DNA of 64,000 bases, from assembly GCA_001574975.1 (NCBI GenBank), contig KQ965770.1, positions 140,960 to 204,959 of the forward strand, given 5' to 3'. The position numbers and the translations under genes are program-made. Each line of letters begins with the position of its first letter. The first letter of the stretch is position 1. This document shows, piece by piece, positions 1 to 10,725 of this stretch. The notes beneath the pieces are model-generated. The model ran no database searches. It was not told the DNA's origin and worked only from the letters and a program-made list of their open reading frames with translations. The stretch is from Gonapodya prolifera JEL478 (lineage: Eukaryota > Monoblepharomycota > Monoblepharidomycetes > Monoblepharidales > Gonapodyaceae).

Positions 1-485
1 TCTTTGATAGCTCATCAACAAACCAGTCCAGATTCTTCTCGAGGTAATCGAGACAGTAGAGCATTCCTCCGTTCGGACCAAGTTGTACGGCTTCCATGGC
101 GTCTTCCAGCGTTATGAGGTCGAAAATTGATAGCACCGGTGTATATCTTTGGGGTCGAATCCCATAAAGCTTCTGTCGTTTCACCAAACAGTGCCATCAA
201 GTGGTTCGAACTCACGGTATATTCTCGTTTGCTGGATCGAGATTCACAACGGCGACATCCCTAGTTCAAGCTGTATCTCACCACAAATTCAAGCGTACAA
301 TCATCATTTTGTAGAACCACTAACCTGCCTGCAAGTCCAAGGAAGTGAGCCATTGACTTGCAATATGTCGTCTTTCCACTTCCTGGGGGACCGACGACGA
401 TCTGGCAGGTGACGAGTGGGTCGTCTCAGACAATTGTGAAGTCATCCGCAAAAGAAAAATGTCCGTTGACCTGTGCAAAAGGCAT
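1..485 (-). CDS. GPN2: GPN-loop GTPase 2 (partial, C-terminus beyond left edge)
   Basis: GPN-loop GTPases of this family act in assembly and nuclear import of RNA polymerase II and related complexes. The first coding exon is tiny (471-485) and encodes MPFAQ. After an intron (402-470) the next exon gives [14 protein letters not shown], a Walker A motif that continues the MPFAQ start almost exactly as in yeast GPN2. A later exon near 217-260 encodes [12 protein letters not shown]. The left-most exon encodes [20 protein letters not shown], which contains the diagnostic GPN tripeptide. GPN2 is preferred over GPN1 and GPN3 because of the MPFAQ start, the [11 protein letters not shown] loop and the LGPNGG context. 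The gene is divergent from PAM16, with roughly 325 bases between them. Exon joins were read by eye from GT/AG signals. Confidence 0.9.
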
Positions 486-810
486 CGATACACTGATTTT
501 GTGATGTTGCTTTGGACACGACCACACAAAGCTTTTCCACACGTCACAAACACCAATCGCGCAGCAACTGCGCTCGTGCGTCTGCGGAAAGAGAACTTGC
601 GATCAGGCGTCACTACTGCGGAGCCCTCGCTTCTTTCTCAAGGAACCGGACCGACAAGGAACGATCTGCACACTTCACTTCACGTTTTGATACTCTGGAC
701 ACATCGACACAAAGCCACATCACTGCAATGGTTATTATCCAAACATCACATTATCTGCTATTGGAGCTCGCTCTAAATATCCCTCACATCTCCATCTTTG
801 ATGATCCCAG
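486..810. promoter_or_regulatory. Divergent intergenic region between GPN2 and PAM16
   Basis: This stretch must serve as the 5' region of both genes. The first resolvable PAM16 exon begins at 811 after a plausible acceptor and has no start codon in frame. A very short first coding exon of PAM16 is therefore probably hidden here. No TATA box or repeated element stands out. Confidence 0.4.
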
Positions 811-1349
811 TCTCTTCCTCGAATTATCACCCAAATCGTCCTCCAAGGGACCACGATAGTTGGAAAGGCTTTTGTGGAGGCATGGCGGGAGGTGGCTGCC
901 TGTGAGTGTAGTCGAAACCGACTCTGCCTCTGTTGCTATTGATATTCACGGGATGTGGTTTCCCCTGTAGCTGCCGTGAACGATGCTGCCCGAGCTGCCA
1001 CTGCCGGTGGACCCAAAGCGAATGCTATGACGCGGCAAACAGGAATGTCTTTTGAGGAGGCGACGATGATTCTTCACGTCGATAAGGAAAGCCCGTCCCC
1101 CGAAGAGGTTCTCAAACGTTATGAGCAGCTCTTCAAGGTCAACGCCCCGGCAAGAGAGGGGGGGCAGGGCAGTTTTTACCTTCAGAGTAAAGTTTTCCGG
1201 GCAAAGGAGCGAATAGACATGGAGCTCGCGGTGAGTTCCGAGTCGTTCATTATATTATGTGACGACATGTCATCCATCATTCACCACGTCATCAACCTTG
1301 ACACATACTTTCTACGGCTTAACAGGAGCGCGAAAAGTTGGAAATTTGA
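811..1349 (+). CDS. PAM16: TIM23 motor subunit PAM16/TIM16 (Magmas)
   Basis: PAM16 is the J-like partner that holds PAM18 at the mitochondrial import motor on the matrix side of the inner membrane. Exon 811-901 reads RIITQIVLQGTTIVGKAFVE, the amphipathic N-terminal segment of the family. Intron 902-970 follows. Exon 971-1230 carries the J-like domain, with MSFEEATMILHV, a KRYEQLF block and the signature SFYLQSKVFRAKERI. Intron 1231-1325 is followed by a short last exon encoding EREKLEI and a stop at 1347-1349. As in the family, no HPD tripeptide is present. The initiator Met is not in the exon starting at 811, so a tiny upstream exon is inferred. The product is about 125 residues, normal for PAM16. 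Confidence 0.9.
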
Positions 1350-1696
1350 GACGCCTACCGACCAACGATACCCAGACGGGGTTGAACATGTTGCACATTC
1401 ATCTTATGGACATTTACGCCATCTCTATCTTGGCATTGATTATCTGGATAGTAACTACCACTCTTCTTCGATACCCGATTAGAAAGGCATTTGTAACATG
1501 CTATATCATCTCAAATGAACCAGGAATCTTCACGAAAACTCAGTACCTATGAGAATATGGGGGCTTGGCTCTAGCGTGGCTCATGAAATCGCTGCCACGG
1601 TCTTGCAGCGGTTCAGGAGGTTGGCTCATAATAATGTATTTTGTTTTGAACCTTTCATTCATGCCGAAATTACACCGATCCCGGATCTCTCACTAA
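1350..1696. other. Intergenic gap between PAM16 and ANT1-like gene
   Basis: About 350 bases between two plus-strand genes. It should hold the PAM16 3' end and the promoter of the carrier gene. No conserved ORF, RNA or repeat was recognised. Confidence 0.5.
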
Positions 1697-3297
1697 ATGC
1701 CCGATGAGACGACGAACAACACGTTCGCCCATTCCATTGCCGGTGCGGATACCTCGGCCGCAGAATCGCCGAGAACGCCAGACTCACTCCTTCCGATTAC
1801 CTTTGCATTTCGGATCCGATACCTTACACTTGTGAATCGACCTCGCTTTCTTGCATACGCACAGGGGCCGGGGCCGGCGTGGTCTCCATGGCGATAACAT
1901 GTACGTTGTTGGTGTAAATGCGACGTTTTTCTGTCGTAGGCCTCTTTGATTGACATTTACAACTTTCCATCGATGTCATGTGCATCATCCAAAATGAAGA
2001 CCCCCTCATCACGGTTTCGACTCGAAATCAGGTGGACAAGTCGCGAGCCGCGGCGGGATTTTTCGGTCAATGGCAGACGGCCAAGGAGATTTGGAGTACT
2101 GAAGGAGTGGGAGGATTCTACAGGTGTGCAAACCGTCTCTCAAAGGCCCAGCGTTCAAAACTCATCGACGGCTTTTTGTCCAACCGATACAGCGGAATTG
2201 ACTCTGCTATATTTGGAAACGCGGTGACGAATGGCGGTGCGAGCTTATGAACCCTTTCATCAGCGGAGTGGAACCAACAACCGTTTTCCCCCACAGTGTA
2301 CTACTTCTGGTACGAAGGTGTGAAGCTTGGTATCGCCGTAAGCAAGGAGCGGGCGGGACTTGCTTCGAACACACTCTCCACTCCGGAGGCGATGCTAGCA
2401 GGCGCTCTCGCGGGTACGCACGAATGCGTCACCTGTTGCTGTGATTGAGCACAAAAGCCTCGCATTTTTCCCGGTCTAGGAGCAGCAACCGCAATCATCA
2501 CCAATCCCATCTGGGTCGTAATGACGAGGACAATCGCACGGAGGTCAGAAATGTCGAAGCTTGGCGGGACCCAACCGGCATCTGGGACTGGCTTGTCCAC
2601 CTTCTCGGTCGCAGCGGACGTATTTCAGAAGGACGGGGTAGCAGGGTTCTTCACTGGTCTTGTTCCCGCCTTGATATTAGTTATCAATCCAATCAGTGAG
2701 TGGGTGCACAGAAGAGTGCAACATGGCACTGCCGTTCTGACTCACAGTACCGTGCGTACCAGTCCAGTACTCCGCCTTTGAACGAATGAAGCAGCGACTA
2801 GAGTCATTCCGCGGCGCTCGACAAACATCCAGCCCATTGTTGACCGACCTGGACTTTTTCTGCCTTGGAGCTCTGAGCAAATTGATTGCTACCGGAATTA
2901 CGTACCCTTATATGTTAGTTATGTCTGCATTGTCAGAATTTCGCCTGTGCAACTTGACATTTGTCGGTGTGACAGCGTCATCAAATCGAGAATGCAGCTG
3001 CGCCAAGGACCGGACGACGAAACACGCTATTCTAGTGTGTGGGATGCGTTCAGCAAGATCTTTCGTGTTGAAGGACTGGGCGGATTCTACAAGGGTGAGA
3101 CCATACCGTTGACTCTTTCGTCGGGGTGTGTCGCTCAACCTCACTTTTCATTGGAAGGTCTGGAGTCCAAGCTCCTCCAATCAATCATGACCGCCGCCCT
3201 TCTCTTCTTCAGCAAGGAGATCATCTTCCGGTATACTTTGAATCTAATCACTTTTCTGCGGGGCTTGAGAGCTTCGAGGAAAGTGAAAATGAACTGA
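1697..3297 (+). CDS. ANT1: Peroxisomal adenine nucleotide carrier (PMP47/ANT1 type)
   Basis: This is a mitochondrial-carrier-family protein of the peroxisomal subgroup, which exchanges ATP and AMP to support fatty-acid activation. The start exon encodes MPDETTNNTFAHSIAG. A micro-exon ending in VVSMAIT joins YPLITVSTRNQV, so the first carrier signature is the peroxisome-type TYPL with an ST spacer, as in PMP47, rather than the usual PxD. Later exons give ITNPIWVVMTR (second signature, NPIWV as in PMP47) and ITYPYIVIKSRMQLRQ (third). Each repeat ends with a GGFYRG or GGFYKG-like motif. At least seven short introns were followed in frame to the TGA at 3295-3297. The length of roughly 330 residues suits the family. 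A thiamine or FAD carrier of the same clade is less likely. Confidence 0.87.
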
Positions 3298-3372
3298 CAT
3301 TCACAATGGCCATGTACACGTTTCAGAGATGTAAATTGCACATATCGTACGTATAATTTAGATATCACCTGG

Positions 3373-4759
3373 TTATCGCTTCTTGTAAACACACGGTTTG
3401 AGGGGTGGCGCGTAAATGTCACCAGTTGACTTTCCTCCGGCACTCCGTTTGACAAAGTAGAACAGCACAAACATCTTGTTCGAGGTGTCTTGCTTCACCA
3501 AATCGAGGCCAAGGCGACGTAATGCAGACACAAACGATTGGATCGATTTCGAGTTCGTGGAAGGTAGGTCGTCAGAATGATCACGATGAGACGGGATCTT
3601 TGGTGACGGGATTGTTCGCGGCATTCGAAAACCGACTTATAACCTCGGCAATCTTCAGAGTTCCGCTGCTCGATGGTGAAATTATGTGAGATTAACCGGC
3701 GTTAACATATAACACGATTACGAACCCAGTCTTCAAAAGTCTGGTGGCTTCTTTCACAAAGTCGATGTAGTTTGCTCCCATCAGAGACAGGCAGAAAACT
3801 GCGACGTCTACAGAAGACAACGGGGGGGGAACCTTTTCCCAAGATAAGACAGCGAAAGCGAAGGGGTGGCCCGGGTCGCACACACCTTTTTTGATATCGC
3901 AAGCGGTAACCCAACCTTTCGAATCCTCGCACAGGTCAAAGCTCCAAATTTTGACAGTGTTTGCACCGACTTTTCGCACAGCTGGACTTCCCCGGGACGC
4001 GGGCAAGCTCCCCTTGGTAAGTTCTTGAGCAAGCTTCGCTTCGCCACATCCCAAATCCACAACCGCAAGGTCCTTGCCGCCCCCCTTGAGGTACTATGAT
4101 TTAAGCGATTGGATGATGATGTCCAGAGGATTCACCGGCAAGACTTCCACCTGAGAGCGGAACCCGCGGTGGTACTTTGAAACGAATGAGGTTGCTGTGC
4201 TTCACGGACTTGGACGACAGAACTCACCGATTCCCACATCGCCCGACCGTCCTCACTGTCCTTTTGGAACATAGTCCACGCAGCGTCGCTCGTCGTGGTG
4301 TACAGCTTCTCGTTGAGGAAGCGAAACTGGGCGGCCGCAAGGGAGTGTGGGAGAAAAGGTTGCAGAATGTGCTTCACCCCATCCACATTCGTTCTGGAAG
4401 TGTCTTGGGTGGAGATGACTCATTAGATCGAGAAATTCTCTTCTCGGGGCGATTCGTCGCAGGTGGGCTCCCCGATGCGGGAGCTTTTCGTTTCGGGATC
4501 TCCTGGTGCATCGTTTGAGCTTTCATGCTCCATTTCGGCGGCATTTCTCAGAAAATCAGATGGCTCACCGATACCAAGCGCTTCTTAGATTTCAGGTCCA
4601 GCGGACTCTTCTTCCGAGAGCTCTGTGAAGGGGTCGAATGCTATACGATGGTAGCATCCTATGTCGATTTCGTGGTTTTGGGGAACTTTCCCGATGGATT
4701 AGAGTCCTCGTGATCTCTCTTTCGCTTTTTGTGGGAAGCGTGGAGATCGCTCGAGGGCA
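3373..4759 (-). CDS. RRP8: 25S rRNA adenine-N1 methyltransferase RRP8
   Basis: RRP8 is a nucleolar Rossmann-fold SAM methyltransferase that makes an m1A in large-subunit rRNA. The N-terminus is lysine-rich (SHKKRKRD), consistent with nucleolar targeting. The middle exon reads FRFLNEKLYTTTSDAAWTMF, and a second block with HRGFRSQV and WPVNP-like spacing is the RRP8 substrate region. The SAM-binding motif is VVDLGCGEAKLAQEL, followed by FDL and a CDI segment, then FCLSLMGANYIDFVKEATRL, the RRP8 signature. The last exon gives FVSALRRLGLDLVKQDTSN and ends in KPCVYKKR, closely like other RRP8 C-termini. Several introns interrupt the gene, and their exact edges are approximate. Confidence 0.92.
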
Positions 4760-4980
4760 TCGGAGTGGTATTTGCGTGATAAAGTTTTCTCTTATTGCAA
4801 ATGAGTGTGGGAGCTCCCCAACATAACGAAACAGTTACCAACGGTGATGTTTCTTCCTGAAAACTAATACCCGTCTGCGCTCCTCAGAGCGCCTGGTTGT
4901 TCCCGCAAGTCTGCCATTCAAGGTGCCCCCCACTCGGTGACCCATAACTATACATTCCTTAAATACACGAAAACCTATGT

Positions 4981-6250
4981 TCAATAGTTGGCAGAAGTCT
5001 TGAGCAGATATTTAATGGTATCCGATACGTAGTTAGCGATGCGGTCTACTTGCGACACGCGAAGCGCGAAGGCGTGGGAAAGACTTTCATCAATGGTGTA
5101 CGGAACTGACCCAATGCAAGTCGTTAGGGTACGGTTCGAAGCCACAAACATCAACGAGAACCACGACCCGCCAACTCACTGTTCGGCCATCTACTCATGA
5201 ACTCTTCTTGGTGAGTTGATGGGACCCAGTTGTCCCCTTTGGCATAATACAACACGTGCAGTTTGTCTCTGGGCCGGGTGAAAGCACGGTGATTTATTTT
5301 GCCCACTCGTTGCATTGTGTTATGGCTCATGGTGAACGCAGAAAGTATAGATTTGTAAGAGAAGTCTTGAAATAAATGGAACAGAGTAATGTGGAATGGC
5401 GCAGAGGCAAATGGGGAAAGATCTCTTACATTTCTCTGCGGTAACCTTTGACTGTTCTGCAGTGTGCCCCGAAAGCTTCCGTACAAGTCCTGCGAGCCTC
5501 TCGTCTCCTTCCACCCTTGACACCATTCGGAGTGTGTGCAATGTGGAAGAGCGTTGGTTGAGGAACACTGCAAGCTTCGATTTCCGAATGAATGAAACAT
5601 GAGCGATACCAGCAATTCAACTTACGGCCCTTGAGGCGACCACCAGCACCATTGCTAACAAGGTCATTGCCAATCTCAAGCAATATAAACCCCCAAATGC
5701 TGTGACCTCCCATGAAAACTGGACCGTTGGGAAACCATTCGTTCATAACGATTTCCAAGAGGGCCCGTTTTTGCACCACCTATTCGTCTTAATGTGATGA
5801 AATGGAGGCGACCCATTTGGTTGCGGAAATGTTGCCGAGTGATAGGGGTGACCGACAGCAACAATGTTGATTCGTTCAGCATGGCGCACGAATAGGAGCT
5901 GCAGGAAGGTTTTGTAATAATCCAGACTGAAAAGTGGTTGACTGTCTTCTCGGGTTTAAGTATTGAACTCGTGTCTCTCACATTCCGGGGTTGCCAGTGA
6001 CGAAGTAAAAGGTCGGATCAGAATTCACTTTGGAGCAATCGCGGTAGACAGGATCCCAGTCGCGTTCAGTGAGAGATGTCCAAACGAGGACTTCGGTAGA
6101 ATGTCCTGCTACGCCGACCACGCGCGATTGACCAGTATCGGTTTGAGGAGCGACCGTGCGCTGATCAACGTATTCAACCTTCAGGTTGCATATAGACCAG
6201 CGGAAAACTGAGGGATATATAAAAAGAGCGTTTCCAGATTGGTTGCCCAT
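4981..6250 (-). CDS. Lipid droplet-associated hydrolase (LDAH family, alpha/beta fold)
   Basis: LDAH proteins are alpha/beta-hydrolases on lipid droplets, proposed to act on sterol esters or to influence lipid turnover. The first exon from ATG 6250 ends with FYFVTGNPGM, the family's conserved GNPG oxyanion loop. The nucleophile elbow appears as MGGHSIWGF, where GHSIG is expected, so one extra Trp lies after the Ser-Ile. Near the C-terminus are DKLHVLYYAKGDNWVP and a conserved His in SHAFALRVSQ, the likely catalytic His. The stop is at 4981-4983. At least four introns are present. A degraded copy of the last two exons lies at about 10575-10700. Substrate cannot be inferred. Confidence 0.78.
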
Positions 6251-6659
6251 CAGCCGATGGGAGAAAGGGGGAATCTCACGATAAATGATGAGCTGTGCGA
6301 CAAGGCGTTTGAAGAATCCAAATGCGTTTCGTTTCGTCGATTCCTCAGATGGTTTGCCTATGTTGTTCGATATCCAATAAGCTTCGCATGCGACTATGTG
6401 TTACATCCGCTGTCCAGCAGCTTCCAGACTTCTATCGGGAGGGCGGTGCCACTTCTGTGTCTTGTCCACAGTCGGCAACGGCATTTGTTTCCCAAAACAA
6501 GAACAAATCCCTTAACTCCGATGTATATCCAGGCGGGCCGAAAGATTAGTATCACCGAATGACGAATGTATATCCAAACGAAAATCCGCGCAAGAAAATC
6601 CGAGAGTTCGCTGCTTACTCTCGGGTATTATTCGTAGCCTCTGCTCATTTGCACAACCA
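6251..6659. promoter_or_regulatory. Divergent intergenic region, LDAH / desaturase
   Basis: About 400 bases separate two divergent lipid-related genes, so both promoters should be here. An open frame crosses it on the plus strand but shows no similarity and no codon structure that looks coding. No repeat was noticed. Confidence 0.4.
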
Positions 6660-8644
6660 ATGCCTGACGTTCATGTCAAGACTGGGATCAAGGGCTCTTC
6701 TCGCAAGTTCACATGGGAAGAAGTCGCCCGCCATTCGAAACGAGACTCCATGTGGGTCAGCGTTCGGGGCAAGGTCTATGAGCTTTCGAGCTTTGCTCAA
6801 TCCCATCCTGGTGAGAGTTACCATGTGATCGACTTCCAGGGCTCTGATGCTGATGGCGCCCATCTCTCTCATGGTGCTAGGTGGCAGTGAAATGGTGAAT
6901 TGCCGTCATTATTGACCCCATAACGTTATTGACAACTCTGAGGACATGACTACGTTTCCTAGATTCGTCTAGCTGCTGGTCGCGATGTCACACAGGTGTT
7001 TGAGGCATATCACGATTTTGGTGTTGCATCAGTGCTGAAGTAAGAGGTGACTACGACTTTCTCCTCCCATGACGCATCACGGAAGTGCCTGTTCTCCAGC
7101 AAATTTTATATCGGAGAGCTTGAAACCACCGAGCTTCCCACCTTTCCAGAACCGTCGCCATTCTTCAAGGAGGTTAAGGCAAGAGTCAAGACCCACTTCC
7201 GCACCGTTGGTCATGATCCATCCACCCCACCAATTGAAATGTGGGCGCGATACGCCATGATTCTCCTTGCATTTATTGCCGGCTGGTTTGGGACTTTTTG
7301 TGGTAGCCCCATAAACTCGTTTTGGACGAGGTTTGCTTGGGCAGTATGGTTTGGATTCTTTCGTGCGCAGGTGAGAGTTGAGTCTACGTCACACAAATTT
7401 TCTTCACACAACCCGTTTAATCAACATTCCACTCGTCACCCACCAATCATAGACTGGGATGTATCTCCACGATGGCACCCACTTGAGCGTCACGCATTCA
7501 CCGTGGGTCTGGAAAATATTTGGAATAATTGGTGGAGACTTCCTGAACGGGTTCTCTCATTTGCACTGGTAAGGCGCGATACGATGATCAAATACTTGAA
7601 GACCTCGATCATAGCTAAAAGGTGCATTTCATTTTTCTCCCAGGATGTACAAGCACGTGCTCGGACACCACACGTACACGAACGTACCAGGAGTTGACCC
7701 AGACAACTCTGTCAAAGACCCTGGCTTCCGTCGCCTCTCGCATGTACAAAAATGGCTTCCGCGCTATGAAGGCCAGGAGAGATGGGCCCCGATGATGTAC
7801 TGCTTCTGGAGCACCTTCAAAAGACCAGACGAAGTTGTGGAAATATACATCAAGAAAAAGCTCATGTCGATTCGGGTCAATGACTTAACTGTATCCGATC
7901 ACGTCATTTTCTGGGGTGGAAAGGTGAGAGCATCGTGATGCAAAACCCCCGCAGACATTGCCTCAAAATCAAGTCGTTCGATGGAAAGGGATTCTTTTTC
8001 ATAACGCAACTTGTTCTTCCGTGCATTTGGCTTGGTTGGAAAGCAATCCCGCTTTTCATTATCACTGAGTTTGCAATGAGCTACTGGCTAACGATAATGA
8101 TTGGTACGAACCACGTCGCAACAGGTGAGCTCTCCGTTCTCGCACAGCACTTTCTTGTTGAAACGTAACATTACTGAACAACGCGAAGGCTGCGATTGGC
8201 CGGAACCTGACCCCAAAACAAATGTGCTTCCTTACGATTGGGCCGAGCATGAAGTCCGCTCTTCATTGGACTTTGCGCATGATTCATGGTTTTGGACTGT
8301 TTTTTCGATCGGGTTTAATTTCCAGGTGCGTTCCAGGATTCCATCCATGCAAAGATGGGGGTTCCGAGCTCAAGATTAATACCCACAATGGATCTCATTT
8401 GGCAGGCAACTCACCACATCTTCCCCGGGATCAACCAATACTATCACCCAATCGTGCACGAGGTCGTCAAGCAGGCATGTAAAGAGTTCGAGATCAAATA
8501 CAACTACAAGGTGAGTCTTACAGAGCTGTGTTGGGAAACGCAGTTCGTCTCTTATCGGCGACCAACTTCACTCAGGCTACGACTTACGAGGCGATTCTTC
8601 TCCACATTGACCATCTTCGTGTGATGGGAAAGAAAAGCGAATGA
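6660..8644 (+). CDS. Front-end fatty acid desaturase with N-terminal cytochrome b5 domain
   Basis: This ER membrane enzyme introduces a double bond between an existing one and the carboxyl end of a fatty acid (delta-4/5/6 type). Exon 1 (6660-6810) starts the cytochrome b5 domain and breaks within HPGG. A 14-base micro-exon (6881-6894) and the exon from 6963 complete HPGGSEMIRLAAGRDVTQVF; the second haem His follows in EAYHDF. Membrane segments include MILLAFIAGWFGTFCG. The three histidine boxes are HDGTH, HVLGHH and QATHHIFP; the Gln in the third box is the front-end hallmark, though QxEHH is commoner. Around ten exons were followed in frame to TGA 8642-8644. Regioselectivity is not predictable from sequence alone. 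Confidence 0.92.
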
Positions 8645-9032
8645 ACTGAGCTTCTTCTTGAACTTGTTCGCACCTTCAAATAGGATACTTCGGATTTACG
8701 TCATTGTTATTTGTTTTATTGGTTTTATTGGTTTTATTTGTTTGTGAAGTAATGAGTTGTAGAATTACGAGATCCTGTTGGCAAGTACCAAGTGTTAGGC
8801 GGGGTGACAGAGCTCAGCACAAGTGGGTATTAGCGTTGAGGGCAGCAAACAATTTCCACTCACGTGAGGGAGACACAGAGCCTATACCCTACAAGGGAAT
8901 CTTAGCCTCTGCAATAGAGTGCTCTCGTTAAGTCAGCTTTTGAATTCAGAAATTGATGAGTGTATACCTGGCCATAGCTCATCACCCTCGTTGATCGTCA
9001 GGCATATCCGCAAACAGGAGAGCGATCCGGGG
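8645..9032. other. Intergenic gap with A/T-rich 3' tract
   Basis: Starts with the desaturase 3' flank. At about 8706-8745 there is a short imperfect tandem repeat of a TTTTATTGG-like unit, probably part of the 3' UTR. Nothing else was recognised. Confidence 0.4.
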
Positions 9033-9389
9033 ATGAATTCCGAATCAACAACTGAAACTTCAAAATGTGGGCTTCTAAACCCTGTGGGAACCCACAAGGT
9101 GTGAGTGGGGTTCTTGGCGATTCACGGACAGATGTCTGAGTTTATCCTCCCATGCTTCCAGGGCCCCATTGCCCCGAAACGGCGCAGACTGGTCTTTAAA
9201 GTTGGCGTGGAGAGGCGCCAGAGAGAACCGCGTGACGTCGCCAGGAGACTCAACAAGCTGGAGACGATTCTCGGTACCCTTCCTTGTAGCGTCGTCACTC
9301 AGAAGGGAGCTTCAGCGAAGCCACTCTTCGAATCAAATCCTGCCATTTTTTCAAAGGAGCCAATAGACAAATGCTGCTGGAATTCATGA
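9033..9389 (+). CDS. Small two-exon hypothetical protein
   Basis: An ATG at 9033 opens a 22-codon exon ending at 9098. A 63-base intron with GTGTGAG and TTCCAG signals then joins in frame to 9162-9389. The product would be about 97 residues. Its centre is strongly basic (APKRRRLVFKVGVERRQREP) and is followed by a possible short helix, RRLNKLETILGTLP. The helix has a faint resemblance to dimerisation segments of fungal transcription factors, but no zinc-binding cysteine cluster is present. It may be a real small gene, a remnant or chance. Confidence 0.25.
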
Positions 9390-9494
9390 GCTCTATCAGA
9401 TTCAAATTTCGAGTACTGGAAGCAACATTGCGACGTCAGCTCTTCCGCCGCTCCCAATCTCGCAAAGCAATATCAGTCACAGCAACATATTAAC

Positions 9495-10340
9495 TCAGAC
9501 ACACCTCTTAATTTTAGCGCCCAGTGTTGCTTTTACCGCGCCCTTCGGCAAAGTGACTGCAATCACCCGCACATTGACCTCCTTCAACGATGTGAGGTTT
9601 GTTCCAGTACCGTGAGCTGCGATGTGGACTCTTTCCGACCATTTCCCTGAGAAAATGTCGCGGGCGATGAAAGCGCGGGCGACGAGGCGGTGGGGGAGAC
9701 GGGAGTACTGATCGCCGAGAAGGCCAATGCTGGACGGGTAAAACCGGGATGAGTTCATCAGGGTTGAGTCTCCAAATGTTAAGGCCCAACCTACATCCTG
9801 GAAAGGACAACATAGCACCCGGCGGCGAACATGATGGGCGCGATGACGATGAGACCGTGTCGGACGGCGTAGGGAAGGATGGAGATGGGGTTGCCTTTGG
9901 CGACAAGACGGGCAGCAAAGCCGACCACTTCGACTGAGAAAGTCCGGAAAAATGCAGCGGTGAGAAAGCTTCCCCATGCCGAGGCACACGTGCCTTGCTC
10001 CAAACGTAAGCAGCGCAAACTCACTCGCGCTCCCAACTGCGAAAGACCACATGTAGCCGCTCTTAAACCAGACGGCTTGGGCAGTGTGCCCGAGTGCGAG
10101 AAGGGCGAATGCGACAACGGTGAGGACGGCGAGTGGGGTAGAAGGCTCGTAGCCGAATGTTGTGTAATCCCCTAGCAGTGGTAGGATTCAGCTGCGCTGA
10201 TCTTCTACGATTCAATGTGTGAACTCACAGGGAATGGAAGACATTGAAGGATGTGATGCGGGGGAGAGTCGGTGTCGATGGACGGGGATGATGCCGATGA
10301 TTTGGCGTCTGAGTGTGATCGATGGAGGGAGATCCGACAT
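9495..10340 (-). CDS. RTA1-like multi-spanning membrane protein, C-terminally short
   Basis: RTA1/RSB1-family proteins are fungal seven-helix membrane proteins linked to lipid-asymmetry stress and 7-aminocholesterol or sphingoid-base resistance. After a start at 10340 (or in-frame 10244) the frame gives DYTTFGYEPSTPLAVLTVV, matching the family's YGYxPS entry to helix 1. Next come ALGHTAQAVWF, helix 2 in MWSFAVGSASEFALL, and then LPYAVRHGLIVIAPIMFAAG followed by CYVVLSRII, a strong family signature. The segment RLPHRLVARAFIARDIFS matches the loop and start of helix 5. After that the expected last two helices are missing and the frame ends in a polar tail (stop at 9495). The gene may be truncated or encode a shortened relative. 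Confidence 0.72.
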
Positions 10341-10574
10341 CCTTTAAGTGCGAGCCCTGGATTGCTTCACAGGCCAATTTGGTGGGCGGTTGAACACAGG
10401 AAGGACCGGGAAAACGTGTACTCGCAGCGAGGCAGCCCTGGCCGCAGCAACCAGGGGGGATTGTCTGGGAAGGTTATGTAACAAACTGCAGGCCTGGGTA
10501 AATCTACCTACATTTCTGGCACACAAAAGAATTCAGTAGCGGTTTAATAGGCGCGGACATACAGCTCGCCACAC

Positions 10575-10700
10575 ACTTACTTGTCCACGCGAAGTGCGAA
10601 CGCCTGCGAACGACTTTCGTCACCGATGTCATTTGGGCTGAATAAACACACGTTGATTCTGCCATCTACTCATATCCATGGATCTCTAAGAAGCAAATGG
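10575..10700 (-). pseudogene. Remnant of LDAH 3' exons
   Basis: On the minus strand this stretch encodes DESRSQAFALRV and, upstream, DMSRWQN. These line up with DESLSHAFALRV and FMSRWPN in the last two exons of the LDAH-type gene at 4981-6250, in the same order and orientation. At DNA level 12 bases around 10663 are identical to 5188, and about three quarters of a 48-base block match. No rest of the gene is nearby, so this is a partial duplicate about 5.5 kb from its likely source. Confidence 0.6.
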
Positions 10701-10725
10701 ATTCAAAAAAAATTAGCTCTCATGG

